Shown here piece after piece: positions 6,194-13,161 of a stretch of 25,022 nt of DNA (within the stretch, counting starts at the first letter, position 1; each line of letters opens with the position of its first letter). The notes beneath the pieces were generated by a model, which ran no database searches, was not told where the DNA came from, and worked only from the letters and a program-made list of their open reading frames with translations. The position numbers were made by a program, and so were the translations under genes. Source of the stretch: a virus; the IMG/VR virus record IMGVR_UViG_3300029267_003388, positions 1 through 25,022 of that record. The stretch is one strand, 5' to 3'.

Positions 6194-6293
6194 GTGTGTT
6201 AGTGCGTTCGCACTTGCCACGAACGAATCATCCACACGGCACGAACCGTGGATAGTTATGGATCAAAGAAATCTGAAAAAAATCAGAAACCCG
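6194..6293 (-). promoter_or_regulatory. regulatory repeat, copy 2 (divergent control region)
   Basis: This is the twin of 4137-4236 (81 of 100 positions identical by my hand alignment, no gaps). It contains palindrome O2 TAGTGCGTTCGCACTT (6200-6215), the inverted repeat ATCCAC-N12-GTGGAT (6230-6253) and an A7 tract flanked by TCTGA/TCAGA arms. It occupies the 180-base divergent gap between the 101-aa gene on the minus strand and the XRE regulator on the plus strand. That is the expected place for a genetic switch. Confidence 0.7.
6200..6215. promoter_or_regulatory. operator palindrome O2
   Basis: TAGTGCGTTCGCACTT is an imperfect palindrome with a perfect AGTGCG/CGCACT core. It differs from O1 at two positions and lies at the equivalent place in the duplicated control region. 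Confidence 0.65.
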
Positions 6294-6310
6294 TTCCCGC
6301 GTGGAAAACG

Positions 6311-6326
6311 TATCGCGAACGCACTA
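6311..6326. promoter_or_regulatory. operator palindrome O3, next to the regulator start
   Basis: TATCGCGAACGCACTA keeps one full half-site (CGCACTA) and a degenerate other half, centred on GCGAACGC. It ends 10 bases before the ATG of the XRE gene. That leaves little room for a ribosome site, so a bound repressor would block transcription or the transcript may be nearly leaderless. Autoregulation is inferred. Confidence 0.55.
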
Positions 6327-6336
6327 GGCTGCCCGC

Positions 6337-6576
6337 ATGGCGAAGAAACGAAACAACCCGGAAGATCTGGCCGATCAGATTCGTGAAGGCGTCGAAGCGG
6401 CCGTTGCGAAGGGCTGGTCCGTTAATGCGATCGCACACGCGGCCGGCGTGTCGCAGTCATCGCTCGCACACTGGTTGTCGGGTCGTCGTGCCGATATCTC
6501 GCTGCAGACGGCGTCGAAGCTGTGTATCTTCCTTCGCTGCCATCTGACGAAGCCACGCCCACGCCGGCCCGAATGA
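6337..6576 (+). CDS. XRE/Cro-type helix-turn-helix regulator, 79 aa
   Basis: A 79-aa protein dominated by one helix-turn-helix at about residues 27-62: WSVNAIAHAAGVSQSSLAHW, then LSGRRADISLQTASKLCIFL, with a basic C terminus. The size and single domain fit Cro or XRE repressors that bind short palindromes as dimers. It sits beside operator O3 and opposite the minus-strand operons whose control regions contain O1 and O2, so it is the natural candidate to govern them. It directly precedes the terminase gene. A small-terminase role is possible from that position, but the HTH type favours a transcription regulator. Confidence 0.82.
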   Translation: MAKKRNNPEDLADQIREGVEAAVAKGWSVNAIAHAAGVSQSSLAHWLSGRRADISLQTASKLCIFLRCHLTKPRPRRPE

Positions 6577-6604
6577 CCCGTCTGCGTCTCTGAGCGAGTC
6601 ATGG

Positions 6605-8587
6605 ATGACGATCGCGATATCGGCACTGCTGCCCGACGAAGTTCTGGCGTGCATTCGGCCACGCCCGGACATCAGCACGATCGATTGGGCGACACGCAAC
6701 GTGCGAATGCCGCACGATTCAAAAGTCCGGGGCGGATTCCGCATCGACCTGTTCCCGTACATGCGGGAACCGTTCGCCGTCTATGACGACCCGTACTATG
6801 AGCGCCTGACCATTCAGACGGCTTCGCAGGTCGGGAAAACAACCTTCGCACAGGTCTGCGTTGCGAAGACGGCCGACACGAACCCGCACCCGATGGCATG
6901 GGGCGAACCTGACGAACGATCGTGCAAGCGTGTCATCAGACGAACGTGGCGACTGTTCGATCGCACGCTGGAACTGCAGGACAAGCTGCCGCCGAAGCAT
7001 CAACGCGGCAGCGATCGCATCGAGTCGAGCACGTTCGTGGTGCATGGTGCATGGGCCGGCAGTGCGGCGTCGGCCGCCGACTTCGGTGCGTTGGTCGTCG
7101 TGCTCAATGAAACCGACAAGATGGCACCCAAGTCAAACGATCCGGAAGCTGACTTCCGGTATCTCCTGCAGGAGCGAACGAAAGGCTATGCCCACAGCAA
7201 GGTCATCGAACTGAGCACGCCGACGCTGATGCACGGTTCGTACATCGAGAAGCAACGGAAGCTCGGTGACAATCGATCGTGGCAGGTGCCGTGCCCGCGC
7301 TGCGGCCAGTTCGACGAGCTGCGAACCGGCGACGGCAAGGAACCCGGCGGCATCATCTTCGACAAGCTCAACGGCAAGCTGGATCCGCACACGGCCGAAG
7401 AGACTGCCCGGTACCAGTGTGCGAAGTGCAAAGGCGAATGGTTCGAGCACGAACGGTTCGACGTGATGCAGGCCGGCCGTTATGTGCCGGAGGGCTGCTG
7501 GATCGATCCCGATTCACACGAGCTGTGCGGCACGCAGCTGCGTCGCGGGAAGCACGCCAGCTTCGGCCCGTTGCCGACACTGGTGTCACTGCTGCCCGGT
7601 ATCACGCTCGGGAAGATCGCATCGCAGTGGGTGTCTGCACTGACCAGCGAGGACCGAGCCGGCCAGGTGCGGAACTACATCAACAGCTGGGACGGCCGCA
7701 CGTTCGATCCGCGGCCGATCAAGGTCGAAGTCGAAGACGTGGCGAAGCGTCTTGCCGTCCCGCAACCGGAACTCTACACGTGCCCCGAGTCGTCACGCTT
7801 TGTCACGGCCGGCGTCGACACCGGCCGCATCGGCGAAACCATGCTGTTCTACTGGACGCTGGTGGCCTGGTCCTACATTCGTCGCGGTCACGTGATTGCG
7901 AAAGGTGTGACGCATGGAGAGGATGAATTCCGGAAATTGATCGGCGAATGGTTTCGGGACGGTTTCGATCACGAAGACGGGCTGGGACCGTGTCCAATCA
8001 AGCGAGTCGGTATCGACGCTGGCTACGGTGTGGATTCCAATCGCGTCTACGACTTCTGCGACGGGCTGAAGAACGTGTGGCCGATCAAAGGCGGTGCCAA
8101 GGAGTTTCAGGACTGGTTCCAGCTGGGCTTTCAGCGTTCTAACGCACCGCGTCAGGTACTGGCTCGAAAACGCAAGCTCGGAATGGGTGACCTGATCATC
8201 GTCAACTCAGACCGCACACAGCAGTGGCGGCTTGATCTCACCACCGGCGTCATCAAGCCAGGTGCTCCGCAGTTTGTCACGATTCCGCAAGAGCTGGCGG
8301 ATGACACTGAATGGTTGTCTGAACTGATTGCCGACTATCCCGACGACACCGGGCCACGCCTGAAGTGGGAACGCAGCGGACCGAATGAAGGCGGCGACAC
8401 GCTGCGATATGCGCTGGTCATGGCCGAACACTTCGGCAATCGAAACGGCTACAAGTGGCGCAAGCTGCCGGCCAGAACGAAGGAAGAAATGTTGCAGCGG
8501 AATCCACAAACACCCGCTACACTGCCGGCCCCTTCGCGGGGTTTCCAGACGCCGGGCGGCCAGAACTTCCTTGCATCGCAACGCTGA
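6605..8587 (+). CDS. terminase large subunit, GpA family
   Basis: The 660-aa DNA-packaging motor and nuclease, close in size to lambda gpA. The ATPase part has the family's QTASQVGKT motif (71-79) and a Walker B-like strand ALVVVLNETDK (162-172), in which the usual first Asp is Asn168 while the catalytic Glu169 remains. A Cys-rich insert (CPRCGQ and CAKCKGEW) probably binds zinc, as in other GpA proteins. The RNase-H-like nuclease follows, with FVTAGVDTGRIGE, VGIDAGYGVDS and a C-terminal GGDTLRYALV acidic site. The ribosome site before ATG 6605 is weak. It opens the structural gene cluster and should act at the portal vertex. Confidence 0.93.
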   Translation: MTIAISALLPDEVLACIRPRPDISTIDWATRNVRMPHDSKVRGGFRIDLFPYMREPFAVYDDPYYERLTIQTASQVGKTTFAQVCVAKTADTNPHPMAWGEPDERSCKRVIRRTWRLFDRTLELQDKLPPKHQRGSDRIESSTFVVHGAWAGSAASAADFGALVVVLNETDKMAPKSNDPEADFRYLLQERTKGYAHSKVIELSTPTLMHGSYIEKQRKLGDNRSWQVPCPRCGQFDELRTGDGKEPGGIIFDKLNGKLDPHTAEETARYQCAKCKGEWFEHERFDVMQAGRYVPEGCWIDPDSHELCGTQLRRGKHASFGPLPTLVSLLPGITLGKIASQWVSALTSEDRAGQVRNYINSWDGRTFDPRPIKVEVEDVAKRLAVPQPELYTCPESSRFVTAGVDTGRIGETMLFYWTLVAWSYIRRGHVIAKGVTHGEDEFRKLIGEWFRDGFDHEDGLGPCPIKRVGIDAGYGVDSNRVYDFCDGLKNVWPIKGGAKEFQDWFQLGFQRSNAPRQVLARKRKLGMGDLIIVNSDRTQQWRLDLTTGVIKPGAPQFVTIPQELADDTEWLSELIADYPDDTGPRLKWERSGPNEGGDTLRYALVMAEHFGNRNGYKWRKLPARTKEEMLQRNPQTPATLPAPSRGFQTPGGQNFLASQR

Positions 8588-8620
8588 ACGCGATGCGCCG
8601 TTCACGTATGGAGACAGTGA

Positions 8621-9193
8621 ATGTCAGACGACACGGCAACCGCCACAGATGAAGTGACGCACATTGCGGACAACAAAGAAGCCGCAGCAGCGTGCGACCT
8701 GAGCATCAAGCAGTTTGCAGCGTTAAAGAAGGAGCCGGGTTTTCCGCAGAAAGAGCCCGACGGCTGGCCGATTCTGCGAATTCTGGATTGGCTTGTCGCC
8801 CGGCAGCAGGAAGACGACGACGAAGGCACCGAAGATCTCACAGGTCAGGGTGACTCAGCAGCGAACAGTTCAGCGAACAGTTCAGCGAACAGTTCAGCGG
8901 TGCAGTGGGTGCAGATCATGGTGCCTGTCTGCACGCCGAGTGAGCCGCGAATCGCCACGCAACAGTTTCGGCCGAATATGTTTCGCGGCCGCGTCGACAC
9001 CCGTGTGACTGATGAAAAACAGCTGCTCGGGTTGCGGAACTCGCACGCCGGCTGTCGCAACGCTCACGTGCAGTTTCCGAATGAATCGCACGTCGATCGC
9101 GTCAGCGATCTCATTAAGTGGCTGTGTCACCAGATTGGCGAAGAAATCGAAGCCGGCCGTTTCGTTGCTGCTCCGACTGTGAATCAGGCCTGA
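8621..9193 (+). CDS. hypothetical protein with possible HTH and Ser/Ala/Asn repeats, 190 aa
   Basis: The first ~65 residues (NKEAAAACDLSIKQFAALKK to ILRILDWLVARQQ) resemble the excisionase or Nu1-type winged HTH used to choose a wing-bound site, so this could be a terminase small subunit placed after the large one; that is tentative. An acidic linker and three tandem NSSA units (encoded by a 12-bp repeat at 8859-8894) join it to a C-terminal domain of about 100 residues that I do not recognise. The start at ATG 8621 has GGAGAC upstream. It follows the terminase within 33 bases. Confidence 0.65.
   Translation: MSDDTATATDEVTHIADNKEAAAACDLSIKQFAALKKEPGFPQKEPDGWPILRILDWLVARQQEDDDEGTEDLTGQGDSAANSSANSSANSSAVQWVQIMVPVCTPSEPRIATQQFRPNMFRGRVDTRVTDEKQLLGLRNSHAGCRNAHVQFPNESHVDRVSDLIKWLCHQIGEEIEAGRFVAAPTVNQA
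8859..8896 (+). repeat. 12-bp tandem repeat, three units
   Basis: The unit cagcgaacagtt is repeated three times with no change and a fourth begins. It encodes NSSA repeats in the linker of the 190-aa protein. The units are in frame, so copy number can change without breaking the gene. Confidence 0.85.
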
Positions 9194-9252
9194 TTTCCGC
9201 AGTCGCGGTCAACCCGTGAGTGACCGAAAGAACCGCGGGCACACGCTCCGTG

Positions 9253-9284
9253 CGGCCGGTATCCGTCAGGGTGCCGGCCGTTTT
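9253..9284 (+). terminator. probable rho-independent terminator
   Basis: The arms CGGCCGG and CCGGCCG are perfectly complementary, with a possible inner CC/GG extension, and TTTT follows. It lies in the 112-base gap between the 190-aa gene and the DUF1353 gene. The T run is short, so it may be leaky. Confidence 0.5.
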
Positions 9285-9305
9285 CATGCTAGAAAGAACA
9301 GCCGT

Positions 9306-9659
9306 ATGAGCAGTTTCACGACGCCGCTGGTCGTTTCCCCGATCGACGATCGCCGCTGGCGACTGGTCGAATCATTTGAGTACCACGTTGGTCAGTATCC
9401 GAGCACAGACGTGGTCTGCGTGCCGGCCGGGTACATCACCGACTTTGCGAGTGTGCCGCGTCCGTTCTGGGTATTGTTTCCCCCCTGGGGCACGTATGGC
9501 AAAGCCGCTGTAGTTCATGACTGGTTATGCGATCGCAAAGACAGACCGAGCCGCGAAGTGCATGCCATCTTCAATGAGGCAATGCAGGTGCTGCGAGTAC
9601 CAGGGTGGAAACGGTGGAGTATGTATCGCGCGGTGTGCTGGTTTGGACCGCGATTCTGA
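9306..9659 (+). CDS. DUF1353 family protein, 117 aa
   Basis: A 117-aa protein matching DUF1353, a small family common in phages and prophages. The core is PAGYITDFASVPRPFW followed by FPPWGTYGKAAVVHDWLCD, with an invariant His-Asp (HDWL), and a C-terminal RxxDRxFxEAM-like helix (REVHAIFNEAM). The conserved Asp/His residues suggest a metal or enzymatic site, but no activity is established. The start at ATG 9306 has AGAAAGAA upstream; an upstream GTG at 9216 would read through the hairpin. It lies among head genes. Confidence 0.82.
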   Translation: MSSFTTPLVVSPIDDRRWRLVESFEYHVGQYPSTDVVCVPAGYITDFASVPRPFWVLFPPWGTYGKAAVVHDWLCDRKDRPSREVHAIFNEAMQVLRVPGWKRWSMYRAVCWFGPRF

Positions 9660-9678
9660 CCGCTTAACCCGATCCGAA

Positions 9679-9697
9679 AGATCCGCCGCCCGGATCT
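9679..9697 (+). promoter_or_regulatory. short hairpin, 7-bp stem
   Basis: AGATCCG and CGGATCT pair across a 5-base loop in the 85-base gap before the next gene. No T run follows. It may be an mRNA-stability element; its function is not known. Confidence 0.35.
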
Positions 9698-9744
9698 GTC
9701 GGAAACAGTTGGTCCTTCTGTTTTGCGGCTTACCGTTCGCCGCC

Positions 9745-10047
9745 ATGACGACGCCAACGCTCACCAGTGCCAGCTCATTCGATGACGTGGTCGCCGAATT
9801 TAAGGACACGATGTCCTACCGGCAGCAGGCATCGACTGCACTTGCTGAGCGATTCGTCGTTGCCTGCACGTATCTGATCGGTTTGCGGCCGACTGCCACG
9901 CAGAAAGGCCGCCAGGGATGGAACTACGACGCTTCGGAACTCAAGGAATTGAGAAACGAAGCCCGCCGCTATGTCGCGGCGCGAAGCTCTACAGCGACTG
10001 ATCAGAAACGAGTTCTGCAGGCGAGCTGTAAGAACTTTCGGACATGA
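9745..10047 (+). CDS. small helical protein at the gpW (head-completion) position, 100 aa
   Basis: A 100-aa helical protein between the terminase region and the portal gene, where lambda encodes gpW, the head-completion protein that stabilises packaged DNA. The C-terminal segment ASELKELRNEARRYVAARS resembles the second gpW helix in character, but no strong signature is visible, so the role is a positional guess. The ATG at 9745 lacks a clear ribosome site; a TTG at 9709 with GGAAAC upstream is an alternative. Its stop codon is followed at once by the tRNA gene with no spacer. Confidence 0.6.
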   Translation: MTTPTLTSASSFDDVVAEFKDTMSYRQQASTALAERFVVACTYLIGLRPTATQKGRQGWNYDASELKELRNEARRYVAARSSTATDQKRVLQASCKNFRT

Positions 10048-10120
10048 CGTGGCGTGGAGCAGACGGCAGCTCGCCGGGTTCATACCCCGGAGGTCGCGGG
10101 TTCGAATCCCGCCGCCACTA
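10048..10120 (+). tRNA. tRNA-Met(CAU), initiator type (tRNA-fMet)
   Basis: A complete 73-nt cloverleaf folds by hand: acceptor CGTGGCG/CGCCACT, D arm GAGC/GCTC with an 8-base loop containing GG, anticodon arm CCGGG-TTCATAC-CCCGG, variable loop AGGTC, T arm GCGGG-TTCGAAT-CCCGC, discriminator A. The anticodon is CAU. Initiator hallmarks are present: position 1 (C) does not pair with position 72 (U), three G-C pairs close the anticodon stem (GGG/CCC), and A11-U24 lies in the D stem. The T loop and variable loop also match bacterial tRNA-fMet. CCA is not encoded. It begins right after the stop of the upstream gene and ends 46 bases before the portal start, so it is probably co-transcribed with the head genes. 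Confidence 0.93.
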
Positions 10121-10166
10121 CTCGCACGTGTGAACGACGGCCGGCGTTTGAGACGGGAGACGCAGA

Positions 10167-11849
10167 TTGTCAAGGACTTCGACAACAAAGCGGAATGGAT
10201 TCCGCTCTGCGTCACCGTCGATGCGTCGGCTGATCAGGTCGAAGAACCCGCAGTCGGTCGCGGAAGCGTTTGACGAACTGCGCAGCGAATACCGTTTGGC
10301 ACAGCCCTCACGGTTTCGCAGCGTCGCTTTAGGTGGTGCCTCGTCTGGTGTGGACGCTGACTGGCACAGTCGCAGCGATCAGAAACTCATGAGCATGATC
10401 GAGTACGCGCGGCACATAGCCGCCAACGATCGGCTCGTGGGTGTCGCGCTGCGGCGACTCTGCACCAACGTGCTGCGCAAAGGCGGCTTGCAATATCAAC
10501 CACAGACCGGCAGTCGCGAACTGGATGCTGTGCTTAAAGCCAAATGGCTGGCCTGGTCAACCTCACCGCTGCAGACGGACATTCGCCGGCGGCTGTCGTT
10601 TCGGCGACTCGCACGCAATGTGTTGCGAGCAATCATCGTAGACGGTGACATGCTGGTGGTGCCGCGCCGGGAAGGATTCCTGCAGGCGATTGAAGCACAC
10701 CGGATTCGGCAACCATACACGATTCGCAACAGCGATCGAAAAAATCCGGTGATCAACGGCGTTGAGATCTCACAGGCGACCGGTCGGGCCCGTCGTTTCT
10801 TTGTCGCGAAACCCGACGTGCCGCTGCACACGGTCGTTAAGCGAGTTAACGAAACCGAACCGCTGCCGGCGTTTAACAGCGATGGAACGCCTCATGTTTT
10901 TCATTGTGCGTTTCCCGAACGAGTCTCACAGACACGCGGCATCACGGCGTTCAATCGTTTCGGCGATGACAGCGGTCAGCTTGACGATGTCATGTTTGCC
11001 TGGCTGGTGCGCGAGCAGGTCACCAGCTGCATCACGTTTATCGAAGAAGAAAACCCCGACGTGCCAGCCGACGGCGATGACGACGATCGGGAACTCGGTG
11101 ACTGGACGCAGGTAGCGACAGCTGACAGCACGCTCGGCGATGAAGTTGACATGAAGCCGGGCAAGATTCTGCGGCCTCGCAAGGGAAAAACGATCAGCGG
11201 CTTTGGCCCGAATCTGCCCGGTGCCAATTCGCTCGAGCACGCCATGCTGCACGTCGCAATCATGGCTGTGAATCTTGACCTGCCAATGCAGGTGCTGATG
11301 CTCGATCCGACCAGCACGAACTTCAGCGGCTGGAAAGGCTCAACGAACGAAGCGGAAGAACGCTGGCGGGAAATCGGCCAGGACCTTTCCGAGTGCCTGC
11401 ATCGACCAACAATCGAATGGTTGGTGGAACGCTGGATCATTGAAGACGGCGTGATTGCCGCGCTGGCTCAGGAACCGGGCGTCGATCCGAAGCGGCACAC
11501 CTGGAACACGCCACGCAAAGAATCGATCCAGCCTGTCGAAGACGCGACCGCTGACACAATGCGCCTGAACGGCGGCCAGACTTCGCATCGGCGCTTTACA
11601 CAGGAGCGATACGGCTGCGAATGGGCGGACCTTTATAGCGAGATCATTGACGACCGTGCCGACGGCATCGAAGCCGCGATCGAACGGGCAAACAAACTCA
11701 ATGAGCACATCGAGGATCCGGCCGAACGCATCAGCTGGCGTGATCTGCTGCCGCTGGCCATGCCGGAAGGAACGAAGCTGTCGATCAGCACGAACGCCGG
11801 AAGCTCAAACGATGCCACCGAGCCTGCCACCAGGGGAGCTGCCGACTGA
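10167..11849 (+). CDS. portal protein, lambda (gpB) family
   Basis: The 560-aa portal forms the ring through which DNA enters the head. It matches lambda-family portals by length and by the middle segments RLVGVALRRLCTNVLRKGG, SFRRLARNVLRAIIVDGDML, a PERVSQTRGI loop and the C-terminal AVNLDLPMQVLMLDPTSTNF plus GWKGSTNEAEERW, the stretch where these portals have S-x-R. I chose TTG 10167 because GGGAGAC lies 6 bases upstream; an ATG at 10221 would remove 18 residues. The stop overlaps the protease start (TGATG), typical of coupled head genes. Confidence 0.9.
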   Translation: MSRTSTTKRNGFRSASPSMRRLIRSKNPQSVAEAFDELRSEYRLAQPSRFRSVALGGASSGVDADWHSRSDQKLMSMIEYARHIAANDRLVGVALRRLCTNVLRKGGLQYQPQTGSRELDAVLKAKWLAWSTSPLQTDIRRRLSFRRLARNVLRAIIVDGDMLVVPRREGFLQAIEAHRIRQPYTIRNSDRKNPVINGVEISQATGRARRFFVAKPDVPLHTVVKRVNETEPLPAFNSDGTPHVFHCAFPERVSQTRGITAFNRFGDDSGQLDDVMFAWLVREQVTSCITFIEEENPDVPADGDDDDRELGDWTQVATADSTLGDEVDMKPGKILRPRKGKTISGFGPNLPGANSLEHAMLHVAIMAVNLDLPMQVLMLDPTSTNFSGWKGSTNEAEERWREIGQDLSECLHRPTIEWLVERWIIEDGVIAALAQEPGVDPKRHTWNTPRKESIQPVEDATADTMRLNGGQTSHRRFTQERYGCEWADLYSEIIDDRADGIEAAIERANKLNEHIEDPAERISWRDLLPLAMPEGTKLSISTNAGSSNDATEPATRGAAD

Positions 11850-13063
11850 TGCCGGACATCATTCCATTCAACGCCGAAAACAATCTAACCGTGACCGGCA
11901 GCACAGCGGTCATCGAGATTGATTCACGTATCGACTCGTCGCCGCTGATGTCGGAATGGGCAGGGTTCGTAACGCTCAAGGCCTTTCGGCAGATCGTCAG
12001 GGCCGCCGGCGACGGCATCGAAAGATGGGAACTGCGAATTCTGTCGCCCGGTGGAAACGCTGTCGTCGGCAATGCGATCGCTCAGGAGATCAAACGGCTG
12101 GGCAAAGACGCCGAAACTGTCGCAGTGGTTGATGCGGCCGGCAGTGCAGCGACGATCGTTGCGCTGGCCTGTCAGCGCGTCGTGATTGCTCAGAACGGTC
12201 AGTGGTTTATCCATCAGGCACGCGGGTCAGTCTGGGATGCCAACGGCGAAAAGCTGCAGTCTTACGGCCAGATGGTGCTGGATGCTGACACCGAAATGGT
12301 ACGGGTTTACGCCGACAAAACTGGCGAAACCGAGCAGCAGATTCGCAACTGGATGAAAGTGGAAACCTGGTTCACCGCAGCCCGTGCTCTGGAAGTCGGG
12401 TTTGCAGATGAGCTGACCGATGCCGTCGACGGTCTCGAAGCGTTCAGTCCCGACGGCCTTGAAGACTTTGACTCTGTGCTGCATGCGTTTTCTGAGCTGC
12501 GTGCTCAGTTTCGTGGCAAACGCTCAGCAACTCCACCGGCAGACACTCCTGCCACAGACACTGAGGAACCAGAAATGGAAGCCGCAACTCTCAAGGAACT
12601 GAAAGCCGCTCTGCCGAAAGCCGACAGCGATTTTCTGGTCGAGCAGCTGGAAGCCGATGCAACAGTCGCTGATGCGACGGTGGCGTGGGCGGACCACCTG
12701 CAGGCAAAACTGGAAGCAGCAGAAACCGCCAGGACAGCTGCAGAAACTGCTCAGGCACAAGCCGAACAGAAGGCTGCCGAAGCAGCGGCAACGCCACCCA
12801 AACCAGGCAGCAAAGGTGTCGCGGAAGCCGGCGACGATCCGCACGCTGATGGTGACGACGACGGTGCCGGTGGCAAGAAATTTGACAACGCTGAAGCGGA
12901 ATGGAAACGACAGCTCAAGAAAAAACACGATGCCGGCGAAACACGTGCCGACGCCGTGTTTGAGCTGATGAACGAGCAGCCCGAACTTTACGAGGCATAT
13001 CTTCGTCAGCGCGAAAGCCGCATCGATCGCCGTGGCCGGCGACCGCAGGCCAGCGCGTCCTGA
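11849..13063 (+). CDS. prohead protease (ClpP-like) fused to scaffold domain
   Basis: A 404-aa protein with an N-terminal ClpP-type serine protease (about 1-215) and a C-terminal scaffold. Catalytic Ser99 lies in DAAGSAATIVA and His122 in FIHQARG; the third position falls in KVETWFTAARALEVGFADE. The scaffold begins after a Pro/Thr linker and runs through an Ala/Glu-rich coiled coil (about 275-310) to a basic helical tail. This is the gpC/Nu3 arrangement: the protease cleaves the scaffold and itself during head maturation. AGGGGAG precedes the ATG, which overlaps the portal stop. A nested in-frame start is listed separately. Confidence 0.9.
   Translation: MPDIIPFNAENNLTVTGSTAVIEIDSRIDSSPLMSEWAGFVTLKAFRQIVRAAGDGIERWELRILSPGGNAVVGNAIAQEIKRLGKDAETVAVVDAAGSAATIVALACQRVVIAQNGQWFIHQARGSVWDANGEKLQSYGQMVLDADTEMVRVYADKTGETEQQIRNWMKVETWFTAARALEVGFADELTDAVDGLEAFSPDGLEDFDSVLHAFSELRAQFRGKRSATPPADTPATDTEEPEMEAATLKELKAALPKADSDFLVEQLEADATVADATVAWADHLQAKLEAAETARTAAETAQAQAEQKAAEAAATPPKPGSKGVAEAGDDPHADGDDDGAGGKKFDNAEAEWKRQLKKKHDAGETRADAVFELMNEQPELYEAYLRQRESRIDRRGRRPQASAS
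12575..13063 (+). CDS. nested scaffold protein from internal start (Nu3-like), 162 aa
   Basis: An in-frame ATG at 12575 (residue 243 of the protease-scaffold protein) has GAGGA 7 bases upstream, better than most starts in this cluster. The product would be MEAATLKELKAALPK onwards: the coiled-coil scaffold alone, without protease. Lambda makes Nu3 from within gene C in the same way. That a separate product is made here is inferred from the ribosome site and the domain boundary. Confidence 0.6.
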   Translation: MEAATLKELKAALPKADSDFLVEQLEADATVADATVAWADHLQAKLEAAETARTAAETAQAQAEQKAAEAAATPPKPGSKGVAEAGDDPHADGDDDGAGGKKFDNAEAEWKRQLKKKHDAGETRADAVFELMNEQPELYEAYLRQRESRIDRRGRRPQASAS

Positions 13064-13125
13064 TCGCCTGACACAACCGGTCGACAACTGATCGTCGACA
13101 TTCCGACCTAACACAAAACCAAACC

Positions 13126-13141
13126 TGCCGGCAAGCCGGCA
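13126..13141 (+). promoter_or_regulatory. short hairpin before the decoration gene
   Basis: TGCCGG and CCGGCA pair across a 4-base loop 20 bases before the next ATG. A second inverted repeat (GTCGAC, 13080-13099) lies just upstream. Together they fill most of the 98-base gap. They may protect or insulate the mRNA; no T run follows. Confidence 0.35.
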
Positions 13142-13161
13142 ACTTTCAGAAAGGACCAGTC

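Noticed and set aside
6337-6576. XRE-like gene as the small terminase because it precedes the large terminase
   Set aside because: The helix-turn-helix is of the Cro/XRE repressor type and operator-like palindromes flank it, so a regulator is the better reading.
10048-10120. tRNA gene as a prophage attachment site
   Set aside because: It lies inside the head operon between co-directional genes, not next to an integrase, and is complete with no duplicated fragment seen in the window.
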